NCBI GenBank assembly: GCA_027575765.1
Contig: JANBPT010000069.1
Coordinates: forward strand, 1-64,000
Reading direction: 5' to 3'
Length of the DNA: 64,000 bases
From: Tieghemiomyces parasiticus
Lineage: Eukaryota; Kickxellomycota; Dimargaritomycetes; Dimargaritales; Dimargaritaceae
The notes below the pieces were generated by a model that ran no database searches, had not been told where the DNA came from, and saw nothing but the letters and a program-made list of their open reading frames with translations. The translations under genes were made by a program, and so were the position numbers. Numbering within the stretch: position 1 is the stretch's first letter; each line of letters opens with the position of its first letter. Positions 21,079-33,056 of this stretch are shown one piece after another.

Positions 21079-24000
21079 TTACAATTTGATGGCGGATAAT
21101 GCTTTGTGATCACATGCGCTGACGATCGCGTACAGTTCGCCTCGTTGCTTGGGCTTAATGGGCAGGGCGGTTAGCTGGCTCCGCAGTAGGCGGATCGTCA
21201 CTCGGTGCTGGGGCTGTCGTCCAGCGAGGGTCCGGCTAAAAGCATGGTAGCCGAGCCTGGTTGGCCGGGTGAACGCAGTGGAGCGGGTACGGAGGGATGG
21301 GAGAGGGGCATGCCAGAAGGTGAGAGCGGTCAGATTTACGCGCAGCCCACGGGGTGAGTTACCAGCGAAGGAAACTAGGAAAGGCAAACAGTGCTGGGGA
21401 CCGTAGGGGACAAACCTGACAACATTGAAGCACCTCTGAGCCTTCACATGCCCTCCCCTCCTTCTACAATTGTACTTACCACTGGTGGTGCGTTGGCGAG
21501 AGCCTCGTCGGGTTCCCGGCCTGGCCCCGAGCCTGGAACTGCCGCCGATGGTACCGGCTGATAAACCGAGCAGTCTCATCAACGCACTGGCCCACCAGAT
21601 CGGCGAGCCAGGACGCGGTGGGAACCGGCCGGGGCAATTTACGAAGCAAAGCACAGAAGCGAAGGGCATTGAGTACGAAGTTCTCGTACACGTTGATCAG
21701 CACGCTGCGCGGCGTCAGCAGGTCGAGGCTGAGCCGGAGGTCGTCGAGACGCCCGTATATGAGCAGGCGGAGTTTTCCGGCCAGGGCTTGGGCGCTGTTC
21801 AACTGGCACGGGAGGGTCACCGTATCGCGCAGGCGATGGTCATGGTAGCGAGTATAATCCGTATGAACGTCGAGCGTGACTGGATCGATGCGGAGACCGC
21901 ACCAGGGGAACCCTTCATACCGTCTACCGTCATCGATGTCAGCACGGTGGGTGGGCCCCAAGTCCACACCGAGACCCACGTCGAAGTTGGCCAGCGTCTT
22001 GTGCGGGTTGAATTGGCACCCAAAGTCGGGAAACTGGGCGCACACGCGGTGGTAAAATCGCTGCGCCTGAGCACGGTCTGGGGTAATCAGGAGGAAATCG
22101 TCCGTCAGGCGTAGGAGCAGGGCCGGGGCGGAGTGAAATTCGGCCAAGTGACGGGTCTCCAAGGCGCTTAGGAACAGGTTACACAGGAAGGAAGACACCA
22201 CTGAACCCTGCGGGATTCCGACCACCTGGCGGTAGAACCGACGGTCGCCCACGCGGATGAGGTTGTCGCTGATGTGTTCCCGAACCAGGCCCAGCAGATC
22301 ATCACGTAGATGGTAACCGTGGACCACATCGTCGACGTAGATGGCAGAACCCTGAGTGCGCCGAGCCCGTGTCGCGGCAAAGACCGGGAACGGTAGGAAG
22401 GTGTCCCCATCCGAGCCGACCTGCAGATACCGGGCACGCGGACCCCTAGCTGTGTCACCGATCCGACGGTACGTACGCACCAGGTATTCATCGTCACTTA
22501 GAAGGTCGTCCAGGAGCTCGAGGAGGCGGGCCTGCGGGATGTGGTCGAAGGCGCGATGTACGTCCGTTTTAACCAGGTAAAAGAAGCCAGGGGCGTCTGA
22601 CGAAACCAACTCGTTTAGTGGGAGGCCAAACCTGCGCTTGTATGCTAGTAAACGGGTATAGACCTCAGACATGCCAAACACGGAACTGGCGAAAACCTCC
22701 GGACGCCGTTCCCGTTCGTAGAGGAGGACGCGGAAGACCTCGCGCAGGTCGAAATTAATACTACGTTCCGATATGACCGATGTAATATCCGTCGATCCCG
22801 CACCGAGCAGGGCAACCAGCCGCACGTTCCGGGCGCTGTAGTTAGTAATGAGACGTAGGCCGTTGCGCTTGGGCATGAGTCGTAAGCTGGCGCACCCGAG
22901 TTTGCGGCGAGCGAACGTGGCTACCAGCTGATTGGTGGGGACCGTGCGGTACATGTGGTCGAGGGTGGCGCGCAAGGCCGGATGGGTGAGCCGGCGCCAT
23001 GTATCATGGCGATAGTATAGGAGGTGCAGCCGGGTCTCGGCGCTCTCGGTTACATAAAAGAACCCCTGGACTAGCGGAATGACCAGGCCTTCAATGAGCC
23101 ACCAGAGGAATGATACCACCAACTCCTGGGCCTTGCGTAGCGCACTGACACGATGCGTTCTGGGCAGGCAGGTCGACCTTGGGCTGAACAGGGCCCAGTG
23201 GAAGTCTTCCACGCGGAGCCCGCTGAGGAGGTCCGACATGGTAAACACGTCGCCCAGAGGCGCGCTTATGAAGCGGTTTATGAATCGGCATATCGCACGT
23301 CGGTTGGCCGGCGAACCCCACAGCGGCTGGGGAACGATAGAGTTAAGCACGGTATGTAGGAAAAAGGTGACTCTGTGGTGGTTGCACCGGTGGCTCAGAA
23401 AGTCGATGGGCGGTGGGGTGGGGGGTTTGGACGAAATACCAGCTACGCCCTCGTCCGCGTCGGAGCGGATTTTGGGGTTGGGACCCACACCAGACGCAGT
23501 TGGGTTCGGAGACCGCTCTATTAGTCGGGGGGTGGTGGAAGTCGGGTCAGCCGTATTTGATATCCGCTGGATGGACACTGGCAGATCAGGCATCCGGGCG
23601 GGACAGACCGAACACTTTGGCTGTGCGCTCGACAATGAACACCACCGTGCGAGCATCGCATAAATGTTGCACCGCTGGTACTTGGCGAACAGACGTCGAA
23701 CCAAGGGACGTAACCGCCGCAGCCGCCAGTGAGATTTTCGTCGAGTGTCAGCGGGACCGGGGCCCTGCAAAGAGGCAACGACGGTGCCGGTAGGGACCCT
23801 TGGAATGAATGCCGCTTTGGATTGGAACTCCGCCGGCTTGCTGGTCGCGATCAACTTGGCGGCCTCCCGACCTCGGCGGCGGCGGCGGGCCATACGGGAG
23901 AGGGTAGGCGGTGGCTTGTTCGGGTCGCATGTGGCGTTAACGTGAGGGGTCCAAGCCCCCCCAGCCGTGGTTTCACCGCTCATAGTAGCAGGTAATGGTG

Positions 24001-25345
24001 CACGGCCGCCACGTACGACTGGAGAGGTGATACGTGTAAGGGTGCCATCCTCCCTACCAGTCGGCTCGGACCTAGGGTGTACTGGCGGGGGTACCGCAGG
24101 CGCCGGGGTTGTAAAGCGCGAACCAAATATGGTTCGGATAGCCCGCCCAATACAAGGTCCGGTGGGATTGGTCCCGACCTGATTGAGGAGGTGGTTGGGG
24201 TCCAGCCGTAGATACGAGGTGCCTTTCGGCCGCCGTCCCGGCTGGTGGTGGAGGATCGCCCAGCGACTGAAAACCAGTGTATCGACCGGAACGAGCCGAC
24301 CCAGGACTTCTCGACTGGGTTGTGCGTGTGTGACTGATACCGAAGGGGATGTGGAGGTCGTCAGTAAGGCTGGTACCTTCGACTGTTCCGGTGGGTCGGA
24401 ATGGGCCCGCCGGAGACGGGCAGGACGGATAGAGAGGTTGCCGTCGGTTCGTTTACGCTTTGTACCTGTGCTAGGAAACGGCCCGACCAGGACGGGCTGG
24501 TCCGTTCTTTTCCGCGTATGGTTATGAGGGCCTCCTGCTACCATACGGTCAGGTGGTGGGGTTTTGGGTAATGGGGCGAATATCATGGTCGTTGATGGCG
24601 GTACCCCCGTAACCTGGCACCACGACCCATGCTCAAGGTACAGAAACAGGCTGGTTTTGGTGAGCAGGTGAATCATGGCTTGTTCGCCGATCCGGCTGAG
24701 GAGTTGCTGCCATGGTCGGGTCTTGACAAAATTGACCAGCGTGTTGGGGAAATAGGCCTCTACAGCGGGGAGATTCCGGAGGGATGCCACTGAGTAGTCC
24801 CCGCTTTCGCGGTGACCAGCGGTGAGCACGTTGATCGGAGCCCGGGGGCGGTGCTTGGCTGCCACGGACTTTTTCTGTGTTGCTGAGCGATTGAAACGCC
24901 GGGTTGAAACGGTGGTAGTTTGGTATATCGGCGGTGGTGGCCGTGGTGGTATTCCGTTGGCCCCACTGCGTGCGGGTAGTAGCGAAGTGGAGGCTTGGGC
25001 CTGGAGGAGGACGCCGATACAGTGTAAGACCACGTCGGTTTGACTACGGTCGGTCGTCAATTCTTCCATGCCAATTCGCTGGGGCGGCGGTAGTTGGTGA
25101 ACGGCCACGTAAATATCGTCGAGGATCCGGCGGTATTCAGGAGGGTCGACTCCCAGATGGTTGCCCAAGCAGAGCGGCTCTGCGAAGGGGCAAGCCCCCC
25201 ATTTATCGCTGACGGGGCCGGCGCCCATCGGGCGTGGTTTCACCAAGAAGGTACGCTCGAGGTAAGCACGGACGGACAAGACGTGTGGGTACAGTTTGCG
25301 TAGGACGCGGGTCTGGGCCGTCTGACGGGGCTGGGAGGTCGCCAT
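21079..25345 (-). CDS. TERT: Telomerase reverse transcriptase
   Basis: Catalytic subunit of telomerase, which extends chromosome ends using its own RNA template; nuclear. Exon 1 (25345-21480) and exon 2 (21415-21079), joined over a 64-nt intron (TG/GTAAGT to GTCAG), give 1400 residues. The N-terminus (RVLRKLYPHVLSVRAYL) and LLTKTSLFLYLEHGSWCQVTG at about 220-250 match the TEN region. A long Pro/Arg-rich linker follows. The RNA-binding domain starts near residue 550 (KYQRCNIYAMLARWC). Motif T contains GFFYVTE (about 763). RT motifs follow: 1/2 (LRLMPKRNGLRLITNYSARN), A (LVKTDVHRAFDHI, catalytic Asp near 926), B' (GIPQGSVVSSFLCN), C (LRLTDDFLL near 1082), D and E (FPWCGLRI). Exon 2 supplies the C-terminal extension (LGYHAFSRTL). 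It is longer than yeast (884) or human (1132) TERT, mostly because of the linker. Confidence 0.93.
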
Positions 25346-26048
25346 GGTAGCCTAAAGGATCCGATGCCGCCAGCCAGCGAGGGGCGGCGGAGAATGAAAG
25401 CGATAGGTGACAGATGGCCCTTCCACTTTGGTTACGCTAATGAGGAATTGGAAGCTACGCCATGGAGTTGGGCGAATCCCCAGTTCGACCAGACTCGCGC
25501 GCTTCGGGCACCCTTTGGAATCTGCCCCATTGGCACAGCCGGCCTGGCCTTAAATGGAAGCCGTCATGGCGGCCGGTGCGTCGCACCGCAGGACCTTTTT
25601 GCCTGTAGCCATGGAGGTGCGGTCATTCGTTATCTACGTTCTGCGTCGTGACCGCGGGAAGGTTAGTGGAACTATGCCAGTCAAGGATAGCCCGGCCGCC
25701 TCTCCCCTTGCCCCACACGCTTGGGGGTGGGACGGTTGATGGCAGGCTTATGTTGGCCTTGACCCCCCTACTGCCCCCGCATAAGCGTTCAGCCCTTTCG
25801 GCTATCTGACGACATCAAGGCGGGTGGGCTGGGGGTACGGGGCATACGCCAGAATGAGTCATGCCCATGAGCAGTCATGCCCTCGGCCTCACCTAACGTT
25901 ACCCCTTGCTCGCTTCGAGAGCCGTCACACGCTCCCAGTGCCCAACCATCTGCCCCGTAACTTTTCATTTGTCAGTTAGACCCCATTTACTTTGGGACTA
26001 AATACCTTCCGCCTACTCTCGCGGCTAACCCTTCGCTACTCAATCACC
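25346..26048. promoter_or_regulatory. Shared upstream region of TERT and cysteine synthase genes
   Basis: A 703-bp gap between divergent starts, so it presumably holds both promoters. No TATA box or other known site is evident; no coding frame is convincing. Confidence 0.4.
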
Positions 26049-27438
26049 ATGCTCGCCATCGCCACCCGCTGCACGGCTGGTCTGTTACCGCGCGTTACGC
26101 GGCGCTGGCTCTCGAGCGATAAGGTACGCTCACGCTCACCCCAACGTGCAATTGGACCTTGACGGGCGACACGGGTCGACCTTCTCCTGGAAAGGCGCTT
26201 GCTAACTAGCCAAACACTTTGTATTGCACCAACTTGACCCTTTCTTTGTACCCAGTATGTTAACGGATTTGTGGGCGCTATCGGTAACACGCCTCTGGTA
26301 AGTACACTGCACTCACCGTTAAATCGGCCTCATTACTCGGTTTGTCACTCTCATCCTGGGCGACCCGCTAGCCAATGGAAGACATGTCGGCGCTGGGACA
26401 CTATCAGACACACGGCTCACCTTTATACCACCACTGGCTCCATATCCCGATTGCCCGCCCCAGATGTACATCAAGTCGCTCAGCAAAGCAACGAACTGTC
26501 GTATCCTAGGCAAGGCCGAGTTCATGAACCCAGGTGGATCCGTCAAGGACCGGGCGGCACTCTACGTCGTCAAGGACGCCGAGGAACGTGGCCTACTCAA
26601 ACCCGGTGGTACGGTGGTGGAGGGCACGGCGGGCAACACAGGGATCGGGCTCGCACACGTGTGCCGGGCCAAGGGCTACCGCTGCGTCATCTTTATGCCC
26701 AACACCCAGAGTCAGGAGAAGATTGACCTCCTTCGCATGTTGGGCGCTGAGGTGTACCCCGTGCCAGCGGTGGCCTATGACAACCCGGCCAACTATAACC
26801 ATCAGGCCCAGCGGTTCGCTGCGGACCTGCCCAACGCAGTGTGGACCAACCAGTTCGACAACCGTGCCAACCGTCGGGCTCACTTGGAAACCACAGGTCC
26901 GGAGATTTGGGACCAGACCGGTGGCCGCCTCGATGCTTTCACCTGCGCCACCGGTACCGGTGGGACCCTGGCAGGCGTCGCGCGTTACCTCAAGACCCGT
27001 GACCCGCGTATCCGCATCTTCCTCGCCGACCCACCGGGCTCAGTGCTGCACAGCTACATCCAGAGCGGCGGCCAACTCGCCGAGCGTCAGGGGGGTTCCA
27101 TCACCGAAGGGATCGGCCAAGGCCGGGTGACTAATAACCTCAAGCCCGACCTGGAACTAATCGATGACTCGGTACACATCCCCGATGAAAAAACCATCGC
27201 TATATTGTACCGCTTGCTCGACGAGGAGGGAATCTACATCGGTGCGTCGTCCGCCCTGAACGTTGTAGCCGCCGTGGAGGTGGCCAAAAAACTGGGACCC
27301 AACCATACCATCGTCACTATCCTATGCGACGGCGCCTACCGCTACCAGTCCCGCCTCTTTAGCCGGAAGTGGCTCGAAAGCAAGCAACTTGTGGAAGCCA
27401 TCCCGGAGCATCTGCGCAAGTACATTGTGCTACCCTAA
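26049..27438 (+). CDS. Mitochondrial cysteine synthase-like protein (Cys12/Mcy1 type)
   Basis: PLP-dependent beta-synthase of the cysteine synthase/CBS fold; substrate in the family is O-acetylserine or a related beta-substituted serine, but the activity of the fungal Cys12/YGR012W group is not well settled. Three exons (26049-26123, 26256-26297, 26464-27438) give 363 residues with phase-0 junctions. The N-terminus ([20 protein letters not shown]) is Arg-rich with an LSS, typical of a mitochondrial presequence. [13 protein letters not shown] matches the family. The PLP lysine is in [11 protein letters not shown], followed by [12 protein letters not shown] and the phosphate-binding [14 protein letters not shown]. 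There is no C-terminal CBS domain, so it is not cystathionine beta-synthase. Confidence 0.88.
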
Positions 27439-27781
27439 GAACCCACTGGATTACCAGCCCCTCAAACGAGTCGAGGCCTGGACATTTACTCCCTTATCGG
27501 GTTGAACGATGTCAGTAAATACAATGTAGAACCGACGCTAACTAATTCACGCCAAACGACTTGCGCGTTACATCCTTAAATATAAGGTGGGAAGATAGGA
27601 CAGGCGGGGTACAAAAAGGTTTATTGGCGCAGGTAATACACGTAGGCGGTGGAGATGTCGTGGAGAGAAGTCACCGGCTTGGGCAAAGGTTGCCTTACAC
27701 CAAGTCTCCCACCGACGGCCACGGTCCCGTGCTCTCCCTTCCCCCCTGTGTGACAAGGTAAAAGGAGGAAATTCGGTACAT
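27439..27781. other. Gap between convergent cysteine synthase and RPT6 genes
   Basis: 343 bp of 3'-flanking DNA for two convergent genes. No gene or repeat is visible. Confidence 0.5.
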
Positions 27782-29315
27782 CTACTTGAACAGCTTCTTA
27801 AGACTGGTGTTGGACTCGGAGTCCTTCTTCATCACCTTGGCGACGGCCATCTCAAAGTCCTCCTGGGTGACGTGGACGCGGCGTTCGCGAAGGGCGTACA
27901 TGCCGGCCTCAGTACAAACACCCTTTACTTCGGCGCCGCTGGACCCACCCATCTTCTCGGCAATCTTGCGCAGGTTGATACCACGCGTAAGGTTCATCTT
28001 GCGGGAGTGGATCTTGAGAATATCCAAACGGGCGAGCTCGGATGGTGGGGGGAACTCAATCTTACGGTCAATACGGCCAGGGCGGAGGAGTGCCGAGTCC
28101 AAAATGTCGATCCGGTTGGTGGCCATGATCACCTTGATGTTCTTGGTGGGCTCGAACCCATCGAGCTGGTTAAGTAGTTCCAGCATGGTCCGCTGTACCT
28201 CCGAGTCACCGCCGGACCCGGACCCGGAGTCACCGCGGGACGAACCGATAGAGTCAATCTCGTCCATGAAGATGATGGACGGAGCATGCTCACGGGCCAT
28301 GACAAAGAGCTCACGCACCATGCGGCTGCCCTCGCCAATGTACTTCTGCACCAATTCCGAACCGGACACGCGGATGAACCGGCAGTCGGTATGATGGGCC
28401 ACCGCCCGTGCCAAAAGGGTTTTACCCGTCCCGGGGGGTCCGTACAGGAGTACGCCCTTGGGCTGCTCGATACCCAAGGCCTCAAAGAGTTCAGGATGTT
28501 TGACCGGGAGCTCAATCACCTCCTTGATTTCCTTGATTTGTTTGTCCAGGCCGCCCACCATGTCATAGGTCGAGTCCGGTACCTTCTCCACCATCATCAG
28601 GCTGACCAGCGGGTCGATTTTGCTGGGTAGCACCCGGTGGAGTAGGTGGGAATCGCTGCGCAGGGCCACGCGCTGGGAAGCCGCCAGCTTGTTGATTTCA
28701 ATATCGGGGGCAATGTCCACGACGTACTTTCCCTCGGGCTGTACCTTGACAAGCACCTTCTTCTTGCCCATAGGTTTCACCACCTCGCCCACAAGGGAGC
28801 CGGGCTCCTGGAGCAGCTGGAGTTCCTCACGCAGTAGGCGAACTACCGGTCGGGTACGGGATGATTGGCATAGAGGGGCCGAGTTAGGGTAAAAATGGAC
28901 CAGGGTGGTTAGCAATGCGAGGCAATTGGGTTAGGTGGACATAGGGTATTGTCAAGGGAAAGAGGCCGACGGACTTGACCAGTTGGGATGCATGAGGTCG
29001 TAACTGTGGGTACGTGTAGATGCCACTTTGGCCGTAACCCGCATCCAGGTGTCGGGTTTAACCCAATCGATCGGTGGGATCGCAACCAAAGGAGGTTAGG
29101 ACCGCCGGGTTCAGCATCTCATGGCCTTGTAAGCGACAGGCCATTACCCAGCCGTCCTGGGTGGAAGGGACATCAGAAGAGCGACGTTTACCTTTAGCAT
29201 TAAGCGTATTGCGCTGGGCTTCGAGACGGCGGAGGTTCTGGGTCTTTTCGACAATGACCAGTTCCGTTTCCTGAATCTTGGAAACGTAGTAGTTGTGGAG
29301 ACCTTCACCGCTCAT
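27782..29315 (-). CDS. RPT6: 26S proteasome regulatory ATPase subunit Rpt6 (PSMC5)
   Basis: One of six AAA ATPases in the base of the 19S regulatory particle; it unfolds and feeds ubiquitinated proteins into the 20S core. Exon 1 (29315-29192) encodes [18 protein letters not shown] and a coiled-coil start. After a 349-nt intron, exon 2 (28842-27782) continues with [16 protein letters not shown]. Total 394 residues, near the usual 400. Motifs: OB-fold region (GKYVVDIAP), Walker A (GPPGTGKT), Walker B ([14 protein letters not shown]), the ISS/pore region ([20 protein letters not shown]) and sensor or arginine-finger segment ([13 protein letters not shown]). The C-terminus ends LKKLFK; Rpt6 orthologues end in a similar short basic tail. 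Confidence 0.96.
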
Positions 29316-30486
29316 GATGACCGGAGCGGAGTGAAAGGGAGACCGCGGTGTGATGGGTTTGGCGATATGGTGGGTATAATGACTAAGCGGTGCGAAAGTA
29401 GATGAGAGACACGAGTGAGGATTGACAGGGAACGGGAGGGGAGATGGGAATGAAGGGAACCTCAGGGGAATTGCGAGATGCGAGCTAAGAAGGCGAGCGA
29501 AGGTGAACGTGATTGCCCAGACAGGGCGCGACCGTGAACCAGGGAGGGTAGTCCCGCCACAAGGGCTGCGGCCGAAAGGTTCCGTCACATACTCTCCCCC
29601 CTACCCTTAAGCCACCGGATCCTGCCAAACTCCTGTTTTAAACGGGGTCTGGGTGTCTTGCAAGCAGTTAATACCCATCCGCACAGGTTGCTCACTATCC
29701 AATACCAGGCCTAACTGTAATACTACACGGGCATTCGAAGGCGTAACGGTACAAATTACACTATGAATAGAACTACAGTGTGTAAAACCAACCGGCCATT
29801 ACAGACCTGCTAATCATACATACCCGTTATACTACCCGCTAGCCTATGGAAATAATCCGGCTGGAATTGAATACACACATCGAGGGGAACGTGTCCATGC
29901 TTGCCGACCAACAATATTCGTGGTAATATGACCTGAGTGGGTCCCCACCACTCAATCGAGTATGTCGTGGTTCCCTTTACAAAGTGCACACGTCAATTTT
30001 ACGAACTCTAGGAATAGTACCGTCGAAAAAAGGCTAGTCAATAGTAAAAGCACAAATGATGGCAGTCACCAAGGCTCTGAATCAATCAGAATGTTTGAAA
30101 AGATCCAACTTCAATTCGCAGCTGTTAGTTTCTGGCATACAACTTCCATTAGACGGATAATATGGATAAAAAGCCAACATTCATGTACAATCAGTTAACG
30201 ACATAGAATATTAAAGTAAACAGCTCCAGTTTCAAACATGAGATGGTTGCAGAACTTCGTGCTGCCTTAACACTTAACCTTCCTTGTTTCTACGTCATAC
30301 TGTCACAAGCCTATAGTTTATTGTTTACCGAGTTTATTTTAACTTGGTGACCTTGGAGACATACAACTCCAAGTCGTCGTCGCCCGAAACTAGGAAGAGG
30401 GACGAATTCTCGGATTACACATTCGTCTTTACTTTTCTTGACTTGTTTACTTAACAATTGATACCATTACATTACGAACATCGGAA
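29316..30486. other. AT-rich region upstream of tRNA-Gly
   Basis: The first 300 bp are the RPT6 promoter side. From about 29630 the sequence becomes AT-rich with no coding frame. It may hold worn LTR remnants like those at the other tRNA genes, but I saw no match to LTR families A or B. Confidence 0.4.
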
Positions 30487-30557
30487 GCGCAGATGGTTTA
30501 GTGGTATAATTATCGCCTGCCACGCGATAGACCGGGGTTCGATTCCCCGTCTGCGCA
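30487..30557 (+). tRNA. tRNA-Gly (GCC), copy 1
   Basis: 71 nt. Acceptor GCGCAGA pairs with TCTGCGC, discriminator A. The anticodon stem ATCGC/GCGAT encloses loop CTGCCAC, anticodon GCC. The T-arm is CGGGGTTCGATTCCCCG. The gene body is identical to 54087-54157. A T-run follows at once (TTCTTTTTTTTCTTT), the Pol III terminator. Confidence 0.97.
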
Positions 30558-30876
30558 TTCTTTTTTTTCTTTAGGAGTACTAACCATCTGAGGCCTACGT
30601 TCGGGCTGACTTAATGCAGAATGCCATGATACTCCAAAAGATAGGGATTTCGTTTGTGCTGGGTCACATAAAATCGTTTGCCATTCAATCTCCTAGTGCG
30701 ATCATCAAGGCGAGTAGTATTTAATAATCAAGATTATAGAAAAGAGGAGATCAGGCATAGCTCGAAAATGAAACGGAAGTGCCGTCAATTGCAATGGAGA
30801 GAATGGGTGACAGGGTGCAGGTGCTCAGCGCTATGAGGAAAAGGGAATGGGAACACTCACCCCACCTGGGAAAGCC
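30558..30876. other. Gap between tRNA-Gly and the capping protein gene
   Basis: 319 bp; it begins with the T-rich Pol III terminator (30559-30571) and otherwise shows nothing recognisable. Confidence 0.5.
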
Positions 30877-31826
30877 CTAGCCCTGACGCGCGTTGAGCTT
30901 GTGGAACAGCTCCTGATTAACGGCGGCCTGCCGCCGCGACTCGTCAAGGGAACCAGCAGAGCGCAGCTCGTTCACAACATCTTTGGTCTTACCGAAATAG
31001 ACCTCTTTGAGCCCGTTGCGCATCTTGGCCTCCATCTCCTCGATCATGCGACCGAGGTTGGCGACGTGATCGCCGGGCTCGTTGACCTGGACGTCACGCT
31101 CGTCCTGCTGGGTCATGTTGCCCGATAGATTGAGGCTGCCAAGGGCGTCGCGGCTGGTGAGAGTATAGAGCATGATGGTGGAGGTCAGTTTGTACTGGGC
31201 GTAGCGGCCCTTCTCGGTAACCTGCACGACATGGATGGAATCCCACGCGCCCTTCATGAGCCTGGCGGTATCGTTAATCTTCTTGATGAGCACGGCCCCG
31301 GCAAATCCGTCGCTGAGTTCCCACAGGTAGACCGATGACACGCCGCCCTCGTAGTACAGATCGCGGTACGTGTTGAACGCATCGTTGGCCACCACCTCCA
31401 GCTCACGGATAGCCGGCGGGGGCCGGTTGCCGTCCTCCAATGCCGGGTCGTACTCGTCCGACCACGGGGAACGATAACTGTCTCCGTCACGGTTGTAGTC
31501 GCAAGCGATGTAGTCCTTGCCCGTGGCCGGGCACTTTTGGATACGCAGAGGCTGGTCCACCGCCGACAAGAGCTCGTCAGTCAGGTCCGGGGCGATTTCA
31601 AGCAGATTGGCCAGGTTCTCCTCGATGTCCTGCGGCGGTAGCCGGCGCATCAGGTCCAAGGCACAGTCGATGGGGTCGGCCTGGAAGGGAAGAGATACGA
31701 GCAGGAATCAGAGTCAAAGTGGTGCTGTTTCTAAGGTGAGATGTAGGGCAGGCGACAGGAGTAGGCAACACCCGTGGTGCCCTTCCAGGACCACCTGGGC
31801 GCCAACTGCCGCCAAAGACCTACCAT
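30877..31826 (-). CDS. CAP2: F-actin capping protein subunit beta
   Basis: Forms a heterodimer with the alpha subunit that caps barbed ends of actin filaments, including cortical patches. The model has a start exon of only the ATG (31826-31824), followed by GTAGGT and a 143-nt intron ending TTCCAG, then one exon (31680-30877); total 268 residues. The reading MADPIDCALDLMRRLPPQDIEENL matches the conserved family start, which supports this odd exon. Further matches: AVDQPLRIQKC, GKDYIACDYNRDGDSYRSPW, SDEYDP, VSSVYLWELSDGFAGAVLIKK and SGNMTQQDE. Length is normal for the family. The C-terminal tentacle is present (NELRSAGSLDESRRQ to NARQG). Confidence 0.94.
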
Positions 31827-32681
31827 AATGTGCTGAGTACTATGGGAGTGGGTTGCGGGGACAACGGATGGGCGTCAATAGGTAGATGGAGGGTGGGAAT
31901 GAGATGGAAGGCGTAGGGAAGTGAGAATGAGCCTATTGTACAAAGGGGGGGAGGGTCGGGAGCTAAGCGGGCTTGGGCTGTTGATTTCTTGCCAGCAGCG
32001 TTCCGTGCCGGGCTTGTCGCTATTGTCCCCCCTCTGTATTGTATCGGCCGCTCTGGGCCTGAGCTAGGCCCCGTTTAGGGTCTACAGAACAGGCTTCTCT
32101 CAAGGTAACGTGCGGCAGAGGGTAAGGTACCATCTCGGCCCGTGAGGTTTCGGTGGCAAGTCTGACGCAGCGGCCGCGAGCGGCCCAGACTACTGCTCTA
32201 TGCTGGCCCGGTGTAGCTGGGGCGGGGTTTGTGACGGGTATTCAACATGGTTAGGCTTACAGCGTGGGCCTGTGTGAAGAGCCGTGTGGGTGGCTGGAGG
32301 GCGTTGGGGTTGTCGGGATCACGGTCAGCCGCCCAACATTATGGGGATGGGGAGTTTGGGTCCCCAGTGGGGCTAGTATCCGCAAGGTCAGGCCGCCGCA
32401 GCCTCACCCCTGTCGCGTAATCACCTCCGATACACACCTGATGCTAGTCACCCGCGATTTTTTTGCCCAGTTCCTTTAGGTTAACGTATGCCAGGACTGT
32501 ATAACCAGGCCGCACCCGCCCGTCCTTCTACATCTTAACGCCCTTTTGCATACCATCTCCGCCTCATCTCGCCCTGTACCTTCGCTCAGCGGTCCGTGTC
32601 ATCTCTTACCTAACCCATCTTTTTGAATAACCGTCTTCGGGATCCAACTCCTCTTAATTTACCAACCCACTTCTCTTTACC
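31827..32681. promoter_or_regulatory. Upstream region of capping protein beta and NTF2
   Basis: 855 bp between divergent genes. The last 150 bp before NTF2 are pyrimidine-rich (CTCTTACC and CCATCTT runs), typical of a leader. No clear TATA box and no coding frame. Confidence 0.4.
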
Positions 32682-33056
32682 ATGGCCGATATCAACACCG
32701 TCGCCCGGAGCTTCGCCGATTACTACTACGGCATCTTTGACAAGGACCGTAGCCAGCTGGCGCCGCTGTATCGTGATGCGTCCATGCTGACCTTCGAGGG
32801 CCAGCAGTTCCTCGGTGCCAAGGCCGTGGTCGAGAAGTTGGCAAGCCTGCCCTTCCAGGCCGTTAGACACCGCGTCTCCACCGTTGACGCCCAGCCCGCT
32901 AACCCCCAGGGTTCCTCCATTATCGTGAGCGTTACCGGCCAGCTCCTAGTCGATGAGGAGTCCAACCCCCAACAGTTCTCCCAGACCTTCCAGCTGATCA
33001 GTGAGGCCGGCTCGTACTGGGTGTATAACGACATCTTCCGCCTCAACTACGGTTAA
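32682..33056 (+). CDS. NTF2: Nuclear transport factor 2
   Basis: Carries RanGDP back into the nucleus and binds FG repeats of nuclear pores. A single exon of 124 residues, the usual length. It reads MADINTVARSFADYYYGIFD, then LAPLYRDASMLTFEGQQF, GAKAVVEKLASLPF and VSTVDAQP, and ends FRLNYG, all characteristic. The single-domain size excludes G3BP-type or Mex67-type proteins. The start is preceded by TTTACCATGG, a good initiation context, and the codons are strongly biased to C and G endings, suggesting high expression. Confidence 0.96.
   Translation: MADINTVARSFADYYYGIFDKDRSQLAPLYRDASMLTFEGQQFLGAKAVVEKLASLPFQAVRHRVSTVDAQPANPQGSSIIVSVTGQLLVDEESNPQQFSQTFQLISEAGSYWVYNDIFRLNYG

Noticed and set aside
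21470..22114. 214-residue plus-strand frame
   Set aside because: Lies antisense over the RT motifs of TERT; a shadow of that coding sequence.
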